Source of the DNA: Rhodospirillales bacterium | GTDB lineage: Bacteria > Pseudomonadota > Alphaproteobacteria > Acetobacterales > Acetobacteraceae | Assembly: GCA_025352565.1 (NCBI GenBank) | Contig: JANXTF010000149.1 | Location: 31,724-95,723, forward strand | Direction: 5' to 3' | Length of the DNA stretch: 64,000 nucleotides | In this document: positions 1-8,001 of the stretch, in pieces | Layout of the letters: each line of letters opens with the position of its first letter | How positions within the stretch are numbered: position 1 is the first letter of the stretch | Notes under the pieces: generated by a model | Told to the model about the DNA's origin: nothing | What the model saw: only the letters and a program-made list of their open reading frames with translations | Database searches by the model: none | Made by a program: the position numbers and the translations under genes

Positions 1-122
1 CGCGCGGCACGGCCGGGGCCATGGACCGAGGAGGGGTTGCCGACGCTGTCCAGCGCGGCGAGCACCGCCGCGCGGGCCGATGGGCGCAGCGGTTCGGTGG
101 CGTTGGCGTCAAGATATGTCAT
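1..122 (-). CDS. Cysteine desulfurase (NifS/IscS family), N-terminal fragment cut by window edge
   Basis: Only the first 40 or so codons are in the window, read leftwards from an ATG at 122. The peptide opens with [18 protein letters not shown] and continues with [14 protein letters not shown]. These are the two N-terminal signatures of PLP-dependent class V aminotransferases of the NifS/IscS type, which take sulfur from L-cysteine for FeS cluster and thio-cofactor assembly. The catalytic Lys and Cys lie outside the window, so IscS, SufS or a NifS-like paralogue cannot be told apart. It is divergent from the hydrolase at 336. Confidence 0.85.
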   Translation of the reverse strand, partial: MTYLDANATEPLRPSARAAVLAALDSVGNPSSVHGPGRAA

Positions 123-335
123 CACGTGCGCGTATGGCGGTGTTTACGGAAAAACATGAACGGCGTGCGACAATTCCATTATGTATGACGCACTTCACTC
201 AACTATAGTCGCATCGGTCCGAACATTGAAGGCTTGCCCCTTCCGTGCCGGAAACGTCCGGTCGGCCCACGGCCGAGTGCCATGAAGCTGCGGGTGCTTT
301 GATCCCGCGCGAACAGGAACGGAATTCGGAACACC
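123..335. other. Divergent intergenic region
   Basis: 213 bases separate the divergent cysteine desulfurase and hydrolase genes. The stretch around 150-210 is AT-richer than its surroundings and contains TATAGT at 204-209, a plausible minus-10 element for the rightward gene. No convincing minus-35 sits 16-18 bases upstream. No RNA gene or repeat was seen. Confidence 0.4.
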
Positions 336-1001
336 ATGCCTGAAGTCATGTTCGCCGGCCCTGACGGCCGGTTGGAGGGTCGCTATCACCACTCCAAGGA
401 GACGGGCGCCCCGCTCGCGCTCATCCTGCACCCGCATCCGATGCATGGCGGGACGATGAATAATCGCATCTCCTACACGATGTATCAGTCTTTCCAGCGG
501 CTTGGCTTCTCGGTGATGCGGTTCAATTTCCGTGGGGTCGGCCGCAGCCAGGGCCGCTACGACGGCGGCACCGGCGAGATCGGCGATGCGGCGGCCGCGC
601 TCGACTGGATGCAGGCGGTGAACCCGAGTTCGGGCGGATTGTGGATCGCCGGCTATTCGTTCGGCGCTTTCATCGGGATGCAGCTGCTGATGCGCCGGCC
701 GGAGATTTCCGGCTGGGTCAGCGTCGCACCCCCGGCCAACCACTATGATTTCGGCTTCCTCGCCCCCTGCCCGTGCGGCGGGCTGATGCTGCACGGCGAC
801 AGCGACGAGCTGGTGCCGGAGCCGGCGGTGAAGAAGTTGGTGGACAAGCTCAACACGCAGAAGAACGTGCAGGTCGATTACCGCATCTTCGCCGGTGCCG
901 ACCACGTGTTCGCGAGCCACGCGGATGCCACGTCCGAGGCGGTCGAGGACTATGTGAAGAAGACCATGGCCCGCAAGACGATGGCGCTCGCCGCCGACTG
1001 A
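336..1001 (+). CDS. Alpha/beta hydrolase, COG2945 type
   Basis: 221-residue cytoplasmic alpha/beta hydrolase with no signal peptide. The N-terminal half carries LHPHPMHGGTMNN and FRGVGRSQGRYDGG, typical of the COG2945 group. The predicted triad is Ser108 in GYSFG, an Asp in HGDSDELVP (about 155-157) and His190 in GADHVF. The length is normal for the family (about 210-220). A weak GGAA-rich site precedes the ATG. It ends convergently with the DUF4239 gene across a strong terminator. The substrate is unknown; family members are generally called hydrolases of the dienelactone-hydrolase superfamily. Confidence 0.88.
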   Translation: MPEVMFAGPDGRLEGRYHHSKETGAPLALILHPHPMHGGTMNNRISYTMYQSFQRLGFSVMRFNFRGVGRSQGRYDGGTGEIGDAAAALDWMQAVNPSSGGLWIAGYSFGAFIGMQLLMRRPEISGWVSVAPPANHYDFGFLAPCPCGGLMLHGDSDELVPEPAVKKLVDKLNTQKNVQVDYRIFAGADHVFASHADATSEAVEDYVKKTMARKTMALAAD

Positions 1002-1026
1002 GCGGGCGATCGGGCTCCCGAAAAGA

Positions 1027-1059
1027 GGCGCCGGGGCGAAAGCCGCCGGCGCCTTTTTT
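1027..1059. terminator. Bidirectional intrinsic terminator
   Basis: GGCGCCGG at 1027-1034 pairs perfectly with CCGGCGCC at 1046-1053. An inner GGC-GAAA-GCC extends the stem and six T follow at 1054-1059. An AAAA run at 1021-1024 supplies the T-run on the other strand. It sits between the convergent ends at 1001 and 1063, so it probably serves both genes. Confidence 0.85.
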
Positions 1060-1062
1060 CGT

Positions 1063-1848
1063 TCAGACCCGTTTCGCCATCACCGTGATCGAGCGTTCCA
1101 GCGCCGCCGGCTTCACGGCCGCGTCGCCTTCGAATGGCACGTCGAGGATCACCACCAGGGCGCATAGCATCGCCACCGCCGCGATCATGCCGCCCAGCGT
1201 TAGCGTGCGGTCCAGCGTGGGCGCGATCAGGCCGGACAGGATCACCAGCATCGTGAACAAGGTCGCGATCACGTTCCAGAACAGGCTGGGGAGCGCCAGC
1301 GTGGCCGCCGACAGGCGAGTTTCGCGCAAGTCGGAGATGTCGTCGAGGCCGCGCACGATCTCGGCGAAAATGGTCTGCTGGCGGGGCGTGGCGGGGTCGA
1401 TCGCGCGCGCCGGGCGCGATACGTCGTTGTAGAGCGTGTCCACTTTTTCCGCCCGCCCCGTCGTCATGTTCGGCCACTCGTCGGTCACGATGGCGCGGGC
1501 GTAGGTGAGCAGCGCCGGCCGGATCGCGGCCATCTTCGGATCGGCGAAACGCAGCATCGCGCGGTCCACGTTGGCGATGGCGCTGGCTTCCTTGACCACC
1601 AGCTCTTCCGCCGAACGCAGGTTACCGTTCACCTGCACGAGCGAGAATGACAGCAGCACGCCGGTGAACGCGATCACTGTCTTGAAGGAGTCGATGATGC
1701 CGCCGGACTGCCCCTCGATCCCCAGTCGGTGCACCGCGCGGCGGGCGAGGAAGGGGGCCAGGACCACGGCCGATACGCAAACGAAAACGATCGTGGCGAA
1801 GACGGCCACGTTGGGCTGGCGGGTAAGCCAGTGGATGATGGATGCCAT
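1063..1848 (-). CDS. DUF4239 (bestrophin-like) membrane protein
   Basis: 261 residues starting at the ATG at 1848 (MASIIHWL). The open frame continues upstream to 1950, but that part is proline-rich, overlaps the tyrS start and looks non-coding. Membrane segments are visible near residues 12-35, 55-75, 170-195 and 205-230. The central [16 protein letters not shown] stretch and the [14 protein letters not shown] segment are typical of DUF4239 proteins, which are distantly bestrophin-like. Function is unproven; a channel or membrane-stress role is only family-level speculation. The start is divergent from tyrS with about 56 bases between them. Confidence 0.75.
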   Translation of the reverse strand: MASIIHWLTRQPNVAVFATIVFVCVSAVVLAPFLARRAVHRLGIEGQSGGIIDSFKTVIAFTGVLLSFSLVQVNGNLRSAEELVVKEASAIANVDRAMLRFADPKMAAIRPALLTYARAIVTDEWPNMTTGRAEKVDTLYNDVSRPARAIDPATPRQQTIFAEIVRGLDDISDLRETRLSAATLALPSLFWNVIATLFTMLVILSGLIAPTLDRTLTLGGMIAAVAMLCALVVILDVPFEGDAAVKPAALERSITVMAKRV

Positions 1849-1904
1849 TGGGAGTTCTTGCCCGATGGCGGGAGGCGTGGGAAGGGAGGCGCCCGAGTCC
1901 ACGG

Positions 1905-3158
1905 ATGTTCGCCATGCCCGCAAGCCCCTTCCTGCATGAAGCCGTCGCACGCGGCTTCGTGTTTCAGTGTACCGATGCCGACGCGCTCGACTCGGCGCTG
2001 CTGGCGGGTAAGGTGTCGGGCTATATCGGGTTCGACTGCACCGCCGACAGCCTCCATGTCGGGAGCCTCGTACAGATCATGCTGCTGCGGCTGATGCAGC
2101 GCCACGGCCACCGCCCGGTGGTGCTGATGGGCGGCGGCACCACGCGCATCGGCGACCCGTCGGGCCGGGACGAGGTGCGGCTGCCGCTGACCGACGCGCA
2201 GATCGCGGCCAACATGGCCGGTATCCGCCGCTGCTTCGACCCGTTCATCCGCTTCGGCGACGGCCCTTCGGACGCCCTGATGCCCAACAACGCCGACTGG
2301 CTCGACCGGCTCGGCTACATCGAGCTGCTGCGCGAGGTCGGCGCCCATTTCAGCATCAACCGCATGATGAGCTTCGACAGCGTGCGGTCTCGGCTGGAGC
2401 GGGAGCAGGGGCTGACCTTCCTGGAGTTCAATTACTCCATCCTCCAAAGCTACGATTTCCGCGAACTGCACCGCCGCCACGGCGTGGCGCTGCAGATGGG
2501 CGGCTCGGACCAATGGGGCAACATCGTCTCGGGGGTCGATCTGGTGCGCCGAACGGATGCGCGCACGGTGTTCGGGCTGACCACGCCGCTGATCGCGACC
2601 AGTTCGGGCGCCAAGATGGGCAAGAGCGCCAAGGGCGCGGTGTGGCTGGTGGCCGACCGGCTGCCCGCGTACGAGTACTGGCAGTTCTGGCGCAACACCG
2701 AGGACGGCGATGTTGGCCGTTTTCTGCGGATGTTCACCGATATTCCGCTAATCGAGATCGCGCGCCTGGAGGCGCTCGGCGGCTCGGAGATCAACGAGGC
2801 CAAGAAGATCCTCGCCACCGAAGCCACGCGGCTCGCCCATGGCGATGCCGCGGCCGAGGCGGCGGCAGAGACCGCGCGGCGGACCTTCGAGCACGGCGAG
2901 GCCGCAGAGTCGCTGCCCAGCATCTCGGTGTCGCGCGCCGATCTGTCCGAGGGGATCACGCTGGTGCGGCTGCTCGTGCTCGCGGGCCTGGCGGCGAGCA
3001 ACGGCGAGGCGCGTCGGCTCATCAAGGGCGGCGGCGCGCGGGTCAACGATATGGCCGTGGGCGACGAGGCGCGTGTCGTGGGCCTGGACGACATGCGCGG
3101 CGACGCGATCAAGTTGTCAGCTGGGCGCAAGCAGCATCGGCTGGTCCGCGCGGCGTAG
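1905..3158 (+). CDS. tyrS: Tyrosyl-tRNA synthetase
   Basis: Class I aminoacyl-tRNA synthetase charging tRNA-Tyr. The HIGH-like motif HVGS is at residues 51-54, the KMSKS-like loop reads KMGKS, and the C-terminus has an S4 RNA-binding domain ([15 protein letters not shown]). The length of 417 is normal for bacterial TyrRS. The start at 1905 (MFAMPASPF) is preferred because GGGAGG lies about 15 bases upstream. A second ATG nine bases downstream, at 1914, is also possible. Its stop is one base from the stop of the convergent GDSL esterase, so no terminator fits between them. Confidence 0.95.
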   Translation: MFAMPASPFLHEAVARGFVFQCTDADALDSALLAGKVSGYIGFDCTADSLHVGSLVQIMLLRLMQRHGHRPVVLMGGGTTRIGDPSGRDEVRLPLTDAQIAANMAGIRRCFDPFIRFGDGPSDALMPNNADWLDRLGYIELLREVGAHFSINRMMSFDSVRSRLEREQGLTFLEFNYSILQSYDFRELHRRHGVALQMGGSDQWGNIVSGVDLVRRTDARTVFGLTTPLIATSSGAKMGKSAKGAVWLVADRLPAYEYWQFWRNTEDGDVGRFLRMFTDIPLIEIARLEALGGSEINEAKKILATEATRLAHGDAAAEAAAETARRTFEHGEAAESLPSISVSRADLSEGITLVRLLVLAGLAASNGEARRLIKGGGARVNDMAVGDEARVVGLDDMRGDAIKLSAGRKQHRLVRAA

Positions 3159-3159
3159 C

Positions 3160-3915
3160 CTACTGCCCCATCAGCCGGGTGATCTCGGGCTCCAGCCCTT
3201 CGGCCAGTTTGTAGTAGCCGTTGGGGGTCAGGTGCAGATGGTCGAATGACATCTGGTCGGTCAGCCGGCCCGCCGGATCGAGCACGCGGGAGGCGCCGTC
3301 ATAGCTGAACACGACCTGGTTGTCGGTGCAGCGAGTGATCAGCGCGTTCACCTGGTCATTGGCCAGGCGCATTCTGTCGGAAGGCTCGACGCCGCGCGGC
3401 AGCAGCGAAAGCAGCAATATCCTGGTGGCGGGCAGGCGCGCGTGAATCAGACGGACGATCTGGGCGATACCCAGGGCCGTGTTCTCGGGTGCGCTGCCGG
3501 TGCCGGTGTTGTTGGTGCCGGCGAGCAGCACCACCACCTTCGGCCGCAAGCCTGCGAGTTCGTTATGCGAGAGCCGGTACAGGATTCCCTCGGTCCGATC
3601 GCCCCCGATGCCGAGCAGCAGGGGAGTGAGGGGGCCGAAGAATTTCGAGAAGATCGGCGGGTCCCACGACGCGGTGATCGAGTCGCCGACGAACACCACC
3701 TGGAACGAGGCGCGGTTCACCCGCGCCAGCGCGGAGTCGATGTAGGCCGAGGCCTCTTTCCAGCCGGGATAGTCGAGTGCGGCCGGCACGGCCTCGCGGG
3801 GCAGCGGCGCGTGGGCGGGCAAGCCCGGGCAAAGCTCGGCAGCGTGCGCCGTGGCCGTGCCGAGAAGGGTGGCGCCGAGAAGGGTGGCGCCAAGAACCAG
3901 AGCGGCCCGAAGCAT
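3160..3915 (-). CDS. Secreted GDSL/SGNH esterase, last gene of polysaccharide acetylation operon
   Basis: 251 residues with an Ala/Leu-rich signal peptide (about residues 1-26). SGNH blocks are complete: VVFVGDSITASWD (Ser), GIGGDRTEG (Gly), LLAGTNNTG (Asn) and DHLHLTPNGY (Asp and His). It resembles periplasmic acetylhydrolase or lysophospholipase-like GDSL proteins. It starts five bases after the AlgF-like stop at 3921, so it belongs to the same transcript. An acetyl-esterase or acetyl-transfer role on an exopolysaccharide is inferred from context. An upstream in-frame GTG three codons earlier is an alternative start. Confidence 0.8.
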   Translation of the reverse strand: MLRAALVLGATLLGATLLGTATAHAAELCPGLPAHAPLPREAVPAALDYPGWKEASAYIDSALARVNRASFQVVFVGDSITASWDPPIFSKFFGPLTPLLLGIGGDRTEGILYRLSHNELAGLRPKVVVLLAGTNNTGTGSAPENTALGIAQIVRLIHARLPATRILLLSLLPRGVEPSDRMRLANDQVNALITRCTDNQVVFSYDGASRVLDPAGRLTDQMSFDHLHLTPNGYYKLAEGLEPEITRLMGQ

Positions 3916-3920
3916 GCGGC

Positions 3921-4595
3921 TCACCGCTGGTAAGGGGCGATGAAGTCCTGCGCCATGAAGGTGACAGGCGTGCCACCCGGCGCCATCAGCCAAACGCTGT
4001 ACAACGCGCCAGCATTCAACTCGCCAAGGTCGAGGCTTGGCACCGCCGCCGCGCCGCACGTGGCGTGAACGCGGGCCTCGTCCACCGGGCTGATACTCCG
4101 GGTCTTCATCGTGGCAGTCGCGACGGCGCTGAACACAACCTGGTTGGCCGGCTCCAGCAGCAACGACGCGGTCGGGCAGGTGGACGCCGCGTTGTAGAAC
4201 GAAAGCTTGGACCGCAGCTGGTTGTACTCGGTCACGTCGGTCACAAGTTTGCCGGCAAGCCTGGCGCCGCCTTCGGTCAGCAGGAATGTATGGAACTTCC
4301 CGGCGGCGAGCTGGAAGCTGACGGTGCCACCGTCCTTCGTGGTGGCGGTCAGCGTCTTGCCCGCCGCACCCTCGACCACGCGATATTGCGAGATGCGGGA
4401 TGCGCCGTCGGTGCCGAGTTTCACCGGATCGGTGAAGGCCGGCGCCAGGTCGAGCGGCCCGGTCGTGGTGTTGGCGAAGCGGACAAAGGCGAACCCTTCG
4501 GGCAGCCGCCCCTCGTACAGCGCGATTTGCGCGCCTGCGGGTGCGACGAAGGCAATCGCAGCGACCATGCCCGCGGCAAGCGCCCAGCGTCGCAT
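3921..4595 (-). CDS. AlgF-like polysaccharide O-acetylation protein
   Basis: 224 residues with a signal peptide (MRRWALAAGMVAAIAF..GAQ). The mature part begins with ALYEGRLPEGFAFVRF and contains VEGAAGKTL and QLAAGKFHTF. This beta-rich pattern is characteristic of the AlgF / WssG family, periplasmic adaptor proteins in alginate and cellulose O-acetylation. It follows the upstream SGNH gene by two bases (4598 to 4595). No enzyme motif is expected in this family; it probably connects the membrane acyltransferase to the periplasmic SGNH acetyltransferase. Confidence 0.8.
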   Translation of the reverse strand: MRRWALAAGMVAAIAFVAPAGAQIALYEGRLPEGFAFVRFANTTTGPLDLAPAFTDPVKLGTDGASRISQYRVVEGAAGKTLTATTKDGGTVSFQLAAGKFHTFLLTEGGARLAGKLVTDVTEYNQLRSKLSFYNAASTCPTASLLLEPANQVVFSAVATATMKTRSISPVDEARVHATCGAAAVPSLDLGELNAGALYSVWLMAPGGTPVTFMAQDFIAPYQR

Positions 4596-4597
4596 CG

Positions 4598-5260
4598 TCA
4601 GTGCCGTACCAGCGCCTGAACGGCGGGGACCCGGTTGAGAGCGGCGGTAATCGCCCGGCCCCATTGCTGGTAGCCCGCATAGGTGTGGTGCTGCCCATCG
4701 AAGGTCGGCCATTGACCGGGCTGGGACAAGGCCAGGCTGTCGATGTAGGTGCAGTTGGTCAGTGTCGATTTCATGTAGTCGTTGAATTCCTTCACCCGTG
4801 CATAGGTCTTGAAGTACGGCCCGCCCTCGGTGCCCCAGCTTGGGCCGATCCATACGCATGCCAGATTATTGGCGCGGATGCGGGTTGTCAGCGCGTTGAC
4901 GTTCTCGCTGATCCAGCCGCGCGGCAGGTCTTTCTGGTTGTAGCCTGCCATCGTGTCGCCGATTTCGATCAGCACGACGTTCGGATGCACCTGCTGGATC
5001 AGTTGATCGACGCCCCAGCTGCGCGCGCTCGGCGTCTTGTTCTCCTGCACCGGGCCGGTCCCGATGCGCTGGGCGGAGCCGCAGGGGACTTCACGGGGCG
5101 ACACCCAGGCACCCGCCGGCACGCCGCATGCGCCGAACGAATCGACCTTGGCCCCTTCGGAGAGCAGCGCATCGTGGAGGGTGGAGATCAGGTATCGCGA
5201 AGTGGCGAGATGGCTGTCACCGATCACCAGAAAACTCAGGCCTAGCAGCAGGTTAGACAT
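4598..5260 (-). CDS. SGNH-family protein, WssF/BcsX-like
   Basis: 220 residues. It begins with a short hydrophobic stretch running straight into the catalytic block VIGDSHLATSRY, with GDSH in place of GDSL. The C-terminal FDGQHHTYAGY supplies the Asp/His pair, and block III reads IEIGDTMAG. GDSH-type SGNH proteins of this size accompany cellulose acylation genes, such as WssF in Pseudomonas and BcsX in Komagataeibacter. It lies between an AlgJ/AlgX-like and an AlgF-like gene. A clear cleavable signal is not visible, so its compartment is uncertain. Confidence 0.72.
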   Translation of the reverse strand: MSNLLLGLSFLVIGDSHLATSRYLISTLHDALLSEGAKVDSFGACGVPAGAWVSPREVPCGSAQRIGTGPVQENKTPSARSWGVDQLIQQVHPNVVLIEIGDTMAGYNQKDLPRGWISENVNALTTRIRANNLACVWIGPSWGTEGGPYFKTYARVKEFNDYMKSTLTNCTYIDSLALSQPGQWPTFDGQHHTYAGYQQWGRAITAALNRVPAVQALVRH

Positions 5261-5326
5261 CTCAATCTCCGGAATAGGCGGTCAAAGCCAGAATGGGATC
5301 GATCATCGCAGCCTATCGAGGAACAA

Positions 5327-6511
5327 TTAAGGCGTGTTCTTCGCCCCGTCCATGCTAAAATCCAACGTTTGTAGAGACTTGTCATCGACGCCCAGCGGCT
5401 GACCCATCACGCGTTCCGGGATTTCCCAGATCACCAGCTTGGGCGGCGACTCGCGGAACGTGGCGCCGCCAAAATAAACGCGGGCGGCGCTGGCGAAACC
5501 GCCGCCGGCCTGTGCGAAATTGCCGATGGGAGCGCGTATCGCCTCCGCCAGCCGGCCGGCAAAGTTCGCGTTCACCGAGTAGGAACTGCCGAGCAGCGCG
5601 ACCTCGATGGCGGGGCCGTCATCTAGCATATTTTTTACCGCGACTGCCGCGACCGGGGCGGTCTGTTCGACATGCTGCCGATCGGCGGGCGGCCGCAGTT
5701 TCACCGGAAGGTTGTCCGGAACGTGCTCGAGACTCATCAGCCGCAGCAGATCTCCGGCCCACGCCGTCTCGGCTGGATCGGCCGTCGTGCGGAACGCATG
5801 AGTGCGGTCGAGCGGCGTCTTGATCGCGGCGGCGATGGCGCGCGCGGCGGCGGCGGCGCCCGGCTGGTTCCAGTGGGTGTCGGTACGGTAGTAGAGCGGT
5901 CCCGCGTCGCGGTCGGTGGCGGCGCGCGCGCCGGAAAGGGCGTCGAACAGGTTCACGGTCGGCACTTGCGCCACCGCGAGGCGGCGCAGCAATTCGGGAT
6001 ACCGGGCTTCGGCCTGCGCCGAGCGCGGGCCGTCCATCTCGGCACGCAGCACGCGCGCCTTGTCCGGCACCAGGGCGACCAGCAAGCCGATGTTGCGTGA
6101 GGCCAGCGCATCCTGCACGTGTTTGAGGCTGGCGATGCGCGCGCGCACGGCCTCATCCGCGTCGGGAAACGGCCGCAACTCCTCGGTCAGGAACAGCCAG
6201 TCATGCCGGCCGACCCAGACCTGCGGGCCGCCGGAGTCGAACAGGCGCCAGCGCAGCGCGCCGCCCGTTGCCCGCAATGCCTCGTCGATGGGCAGATAAT
6301 GCGCGGTGACGAAATTCACGGCGGCGGCGGTGCGGCCGGCCACCATCGAGCGGAAATCGAGCGTCCCGTCGAGCCGGCGTCGAGCGGCCGGCGTGAGCAT
6401 GGCGGCGATGGCAAGGCAGAAGCCGCCCGCCAGCGCCAGCGCCATCGCAGCACCGAGAACCCGGTCGGCGACGGTCTCCGGCGGCGTACTGGGGGTCGGG
6501 GAAGGTGCCAT
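5327..6511 (-). CDS. AlgJ/AlgX-type polysaccharide O-acetyltransferase
   Basis: 394 residues starting at an ATG that shares its A with the TGA stop of the upstream MBOAT gene (TGATG at 6513-6509). An N-terminal membrane anchor (about residues 18-42) is followed by an SGNH-like domain. YYRTDTHWNQPGA carries the Asp-x-His-Trp motif, and ALLGSSYSVN carries the nucleophilic Ser, so the catalytic set of AlgJ/AlgX appears intact. In alginate and cellulose systems this protein transfers acetyl groups in the periplasm after AlgI exports them. The open frame upstream of 6511 is a shadow of algI. Confidence 0.85.
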   Translation of the reverse strand: MAPSPTPSTPPETVADRVLGAAMALALAGGFCLAIAAMLTPAARRRLDGTLDFRSMVAGRTAAAVNFVTAHYLPIDEALRATGGALRWRLFDSGGPQVWVGRHDWLFLTEELRPFPDADEAVRARIASLKHVQDALASRNIGLLVALVPDKARVLRAEMDGPRSAQAEARYPELLRRLAVAQVPTVNLFDALSGARAATDRDAGPLYYRTDTHWNQPGAAAAARAIAAAIKTPLDRTHAFRTTADPAETAWAGDLLRLMSLEHVPDNLPVKLRPPADRQHVEQTAPVAAVAVKNMLDDGPAIEVALLGSSYSVNANFAGRLAEAIRAPIGNFAQAGGGFASAARVYFGGATFRESPPKLVIWEIPERVMGQPLGVDDKSLQTLDFSMDGAKNTP

Positions 6512-7962
6512 CAGAATTGAAAATACAGGAAGGGGACGGCGTCGCGGCTGTAGAGCAGGACGATGGCCAGTACGAAGCCTGCCAAGGGAGCGATCACCGG
6601 CAGGGCGGCGGTCCAACCCGTTCGCGGGAGCGCCGGGGCGGATGCCCGGCGGCCTTGCAACAGCGGCAGGTAGATGAAGAAGATCGCGATTGGGATGAAC
6701 CAAAGCCGGTCCGGTGTCGCCTGCCATGCCAGCGCGTCCGAGAGCCCGATCCCGTGCGAGCCGGCCCCGTGCGAGCCCGTCCCGTGCAGCCCCAGCATGC
6801 CTGCGTACATGCTCAGCGCCGTTCCGATATCCTTGGCCCGGAACAGCACCCAGCCGATCAGCACGCCGAGCATGGTGAGCGCGTTGCCGAGCGCGAACGG
6901 CATCGGCCTGGCCCCCGGCCGGCGGGACCACCAGCGATGCGCCGCCAGCATTCCGCCATGCAGGATGCCCCAGAAGATGAAGTTCCAGCTCGATCCATGC
7001 CACAGCCCGCCGATCGCCATGATCGTCATGAGATTGACATAGGTGCGCCCCGGCCCCTTCCGGTTACCACCGAGCGGGAAATACAGGTAGTCGCGCAGGA
7101 AGCGCGACAGCGTCATGTGCCAGCGCTGCCAGAAATCCTGGATCGAGCCGGACAGATAGGGGTTGTCGAAGTTCTGCGGGAAGTGGAAGCCGATGGTCCG
7201 CGCGAGCCCGATTGCCATCAGCGAGTAGCCGGCGAAGTCGAAATAGAGCTGCAGCGTGTAGGCGGTGGCGCCAAGCCAGGCATCGGCGAGGTTGGGCGTG
7301 GCCAGGGTGAAAGCGGCATCCACCAACGGGCTGAGCGTGTCGGCCAGCGCGGTCTTCATGGCAAAGCCGATCATGAAGATGCGGGCGCCGGCGCCGAACT
7401 GCGCCAGGGAGTGGTGGCGGTATTTCAGCTCCTGCTCGATTTCCGCGTAGCGCACGATCGGCCCAGCGATGAGCTGGGCGAAGATGGCCTTGTAGGTGGC
7501 GTAGTTCAGGAAATCCCGGTTGACCGGGACCACGCCGCGGGCGACATCGACGAGATAGCTGACCGATTGGAGCACATAGAACGAGAGCCCGATCGGCAGC
7601 ACGATCTCGGCCCAGGCAACGGGCGCGTGCCCGGCTGCCCCGATCAGCTGGTTGAAGGTCGCGACACCGAAATTCGCGTATTTGAAATAGGCGAGCACGG
7701 CGACGTTGCCGACCACGCCGAACAGCATCCAGCGCCAGCCAGCGGATGAGCGCGGGTCTGCCGAGTCCATCGCCCGGGCGACCAGCCAGGTGAATACGGT
7801 CACCGCGATCAGCAGCAGCAGGAAGTCGATCCGCCACCACGCATAGAACGCCCAGGAGAAGAGCAACATGGGCCAGTTCCGCAGGCGGAACGGCGTGAGA
7901 AAATAGACCGCGAAGAACAGCGGCAGGAACAGGAACAGGAATTCGAACGAGGCGAAGATCAC
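6511..7962 (-). CDS. AlgI-type MBOAT acyltransferase
   Basis: 483-residue polytopic protein of the membrane-bound O-acyltransferase family. Typical landmarks are the N-terminal FASFEFLFLFLPLFFAVYF, the segment PQNFDNPYLSGSIQDFWQRW and the catalytic histidine in GGLWHGSSWNF (about residue 317). It matches AlgI, WssH and BcsY in size and motif order. It is expected to move acetyl groups from a cytoplasmic donor across the inner membrane to AlgJ/AlgX-like proteins. It is 39 bases downstream of the BcsC-like gene. A short GAGSHGAGSHG repeat occurs in a loop near residue 400. Confidence 0.92.
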   Translation of the reverse strand: MIFASFEFLFLFLPLFFAVYFLTPFRLRNWPMLLFSWAFYAWWRIDFLLLLIAVTVFTWLVARAMDSADPRSSAGWRWMLFGVVGNVAVLAYFKYANFGVATFNQLIGAAGHAPVAWAEIVLPIGLSFYVLQSVSYLVDVARGVVPVNRDFLNYATYKAIFAQLIAGPIVRYAEIEQELKYRHHSLAQFGAGARIFMIGFAMKTALADTLSPLVDAAFTLATPNLADAWLGATAYTLQLYFDFAGYSLMAIGLARTIGFHFPQNFDNPYLSGSIQDFWQRWHMTLSRFLRDYLYFPLGGNRKGPGRTYVNLMTIMAIGGLWHGSSWNFIFWGILHGGMLAAHRWWSRRPGARPMPFALGNALTMLGVLIGWVLFRAKDIGTALSMYAGMLGLHGTGSHGAGSHGIGLSDALAWQATPDRLWFIPIAIFFIYLPLLQGRRASAPALPRTGWTAALPVIAPLAGFVLAIVLLYSRDAVPFLYFQF

Positions 7963-8001
7963 CGCGAGCCGTCTCCGCCAACCCTCACAAAGAAGACTGT
8001 A

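Noticed and set aside
3160..4698. 512-residue two-domain esterase
   Set aside because: The N-terminal half is a shadow of the AlgF-like gene; a signal peptide starts the true protein at 3915.
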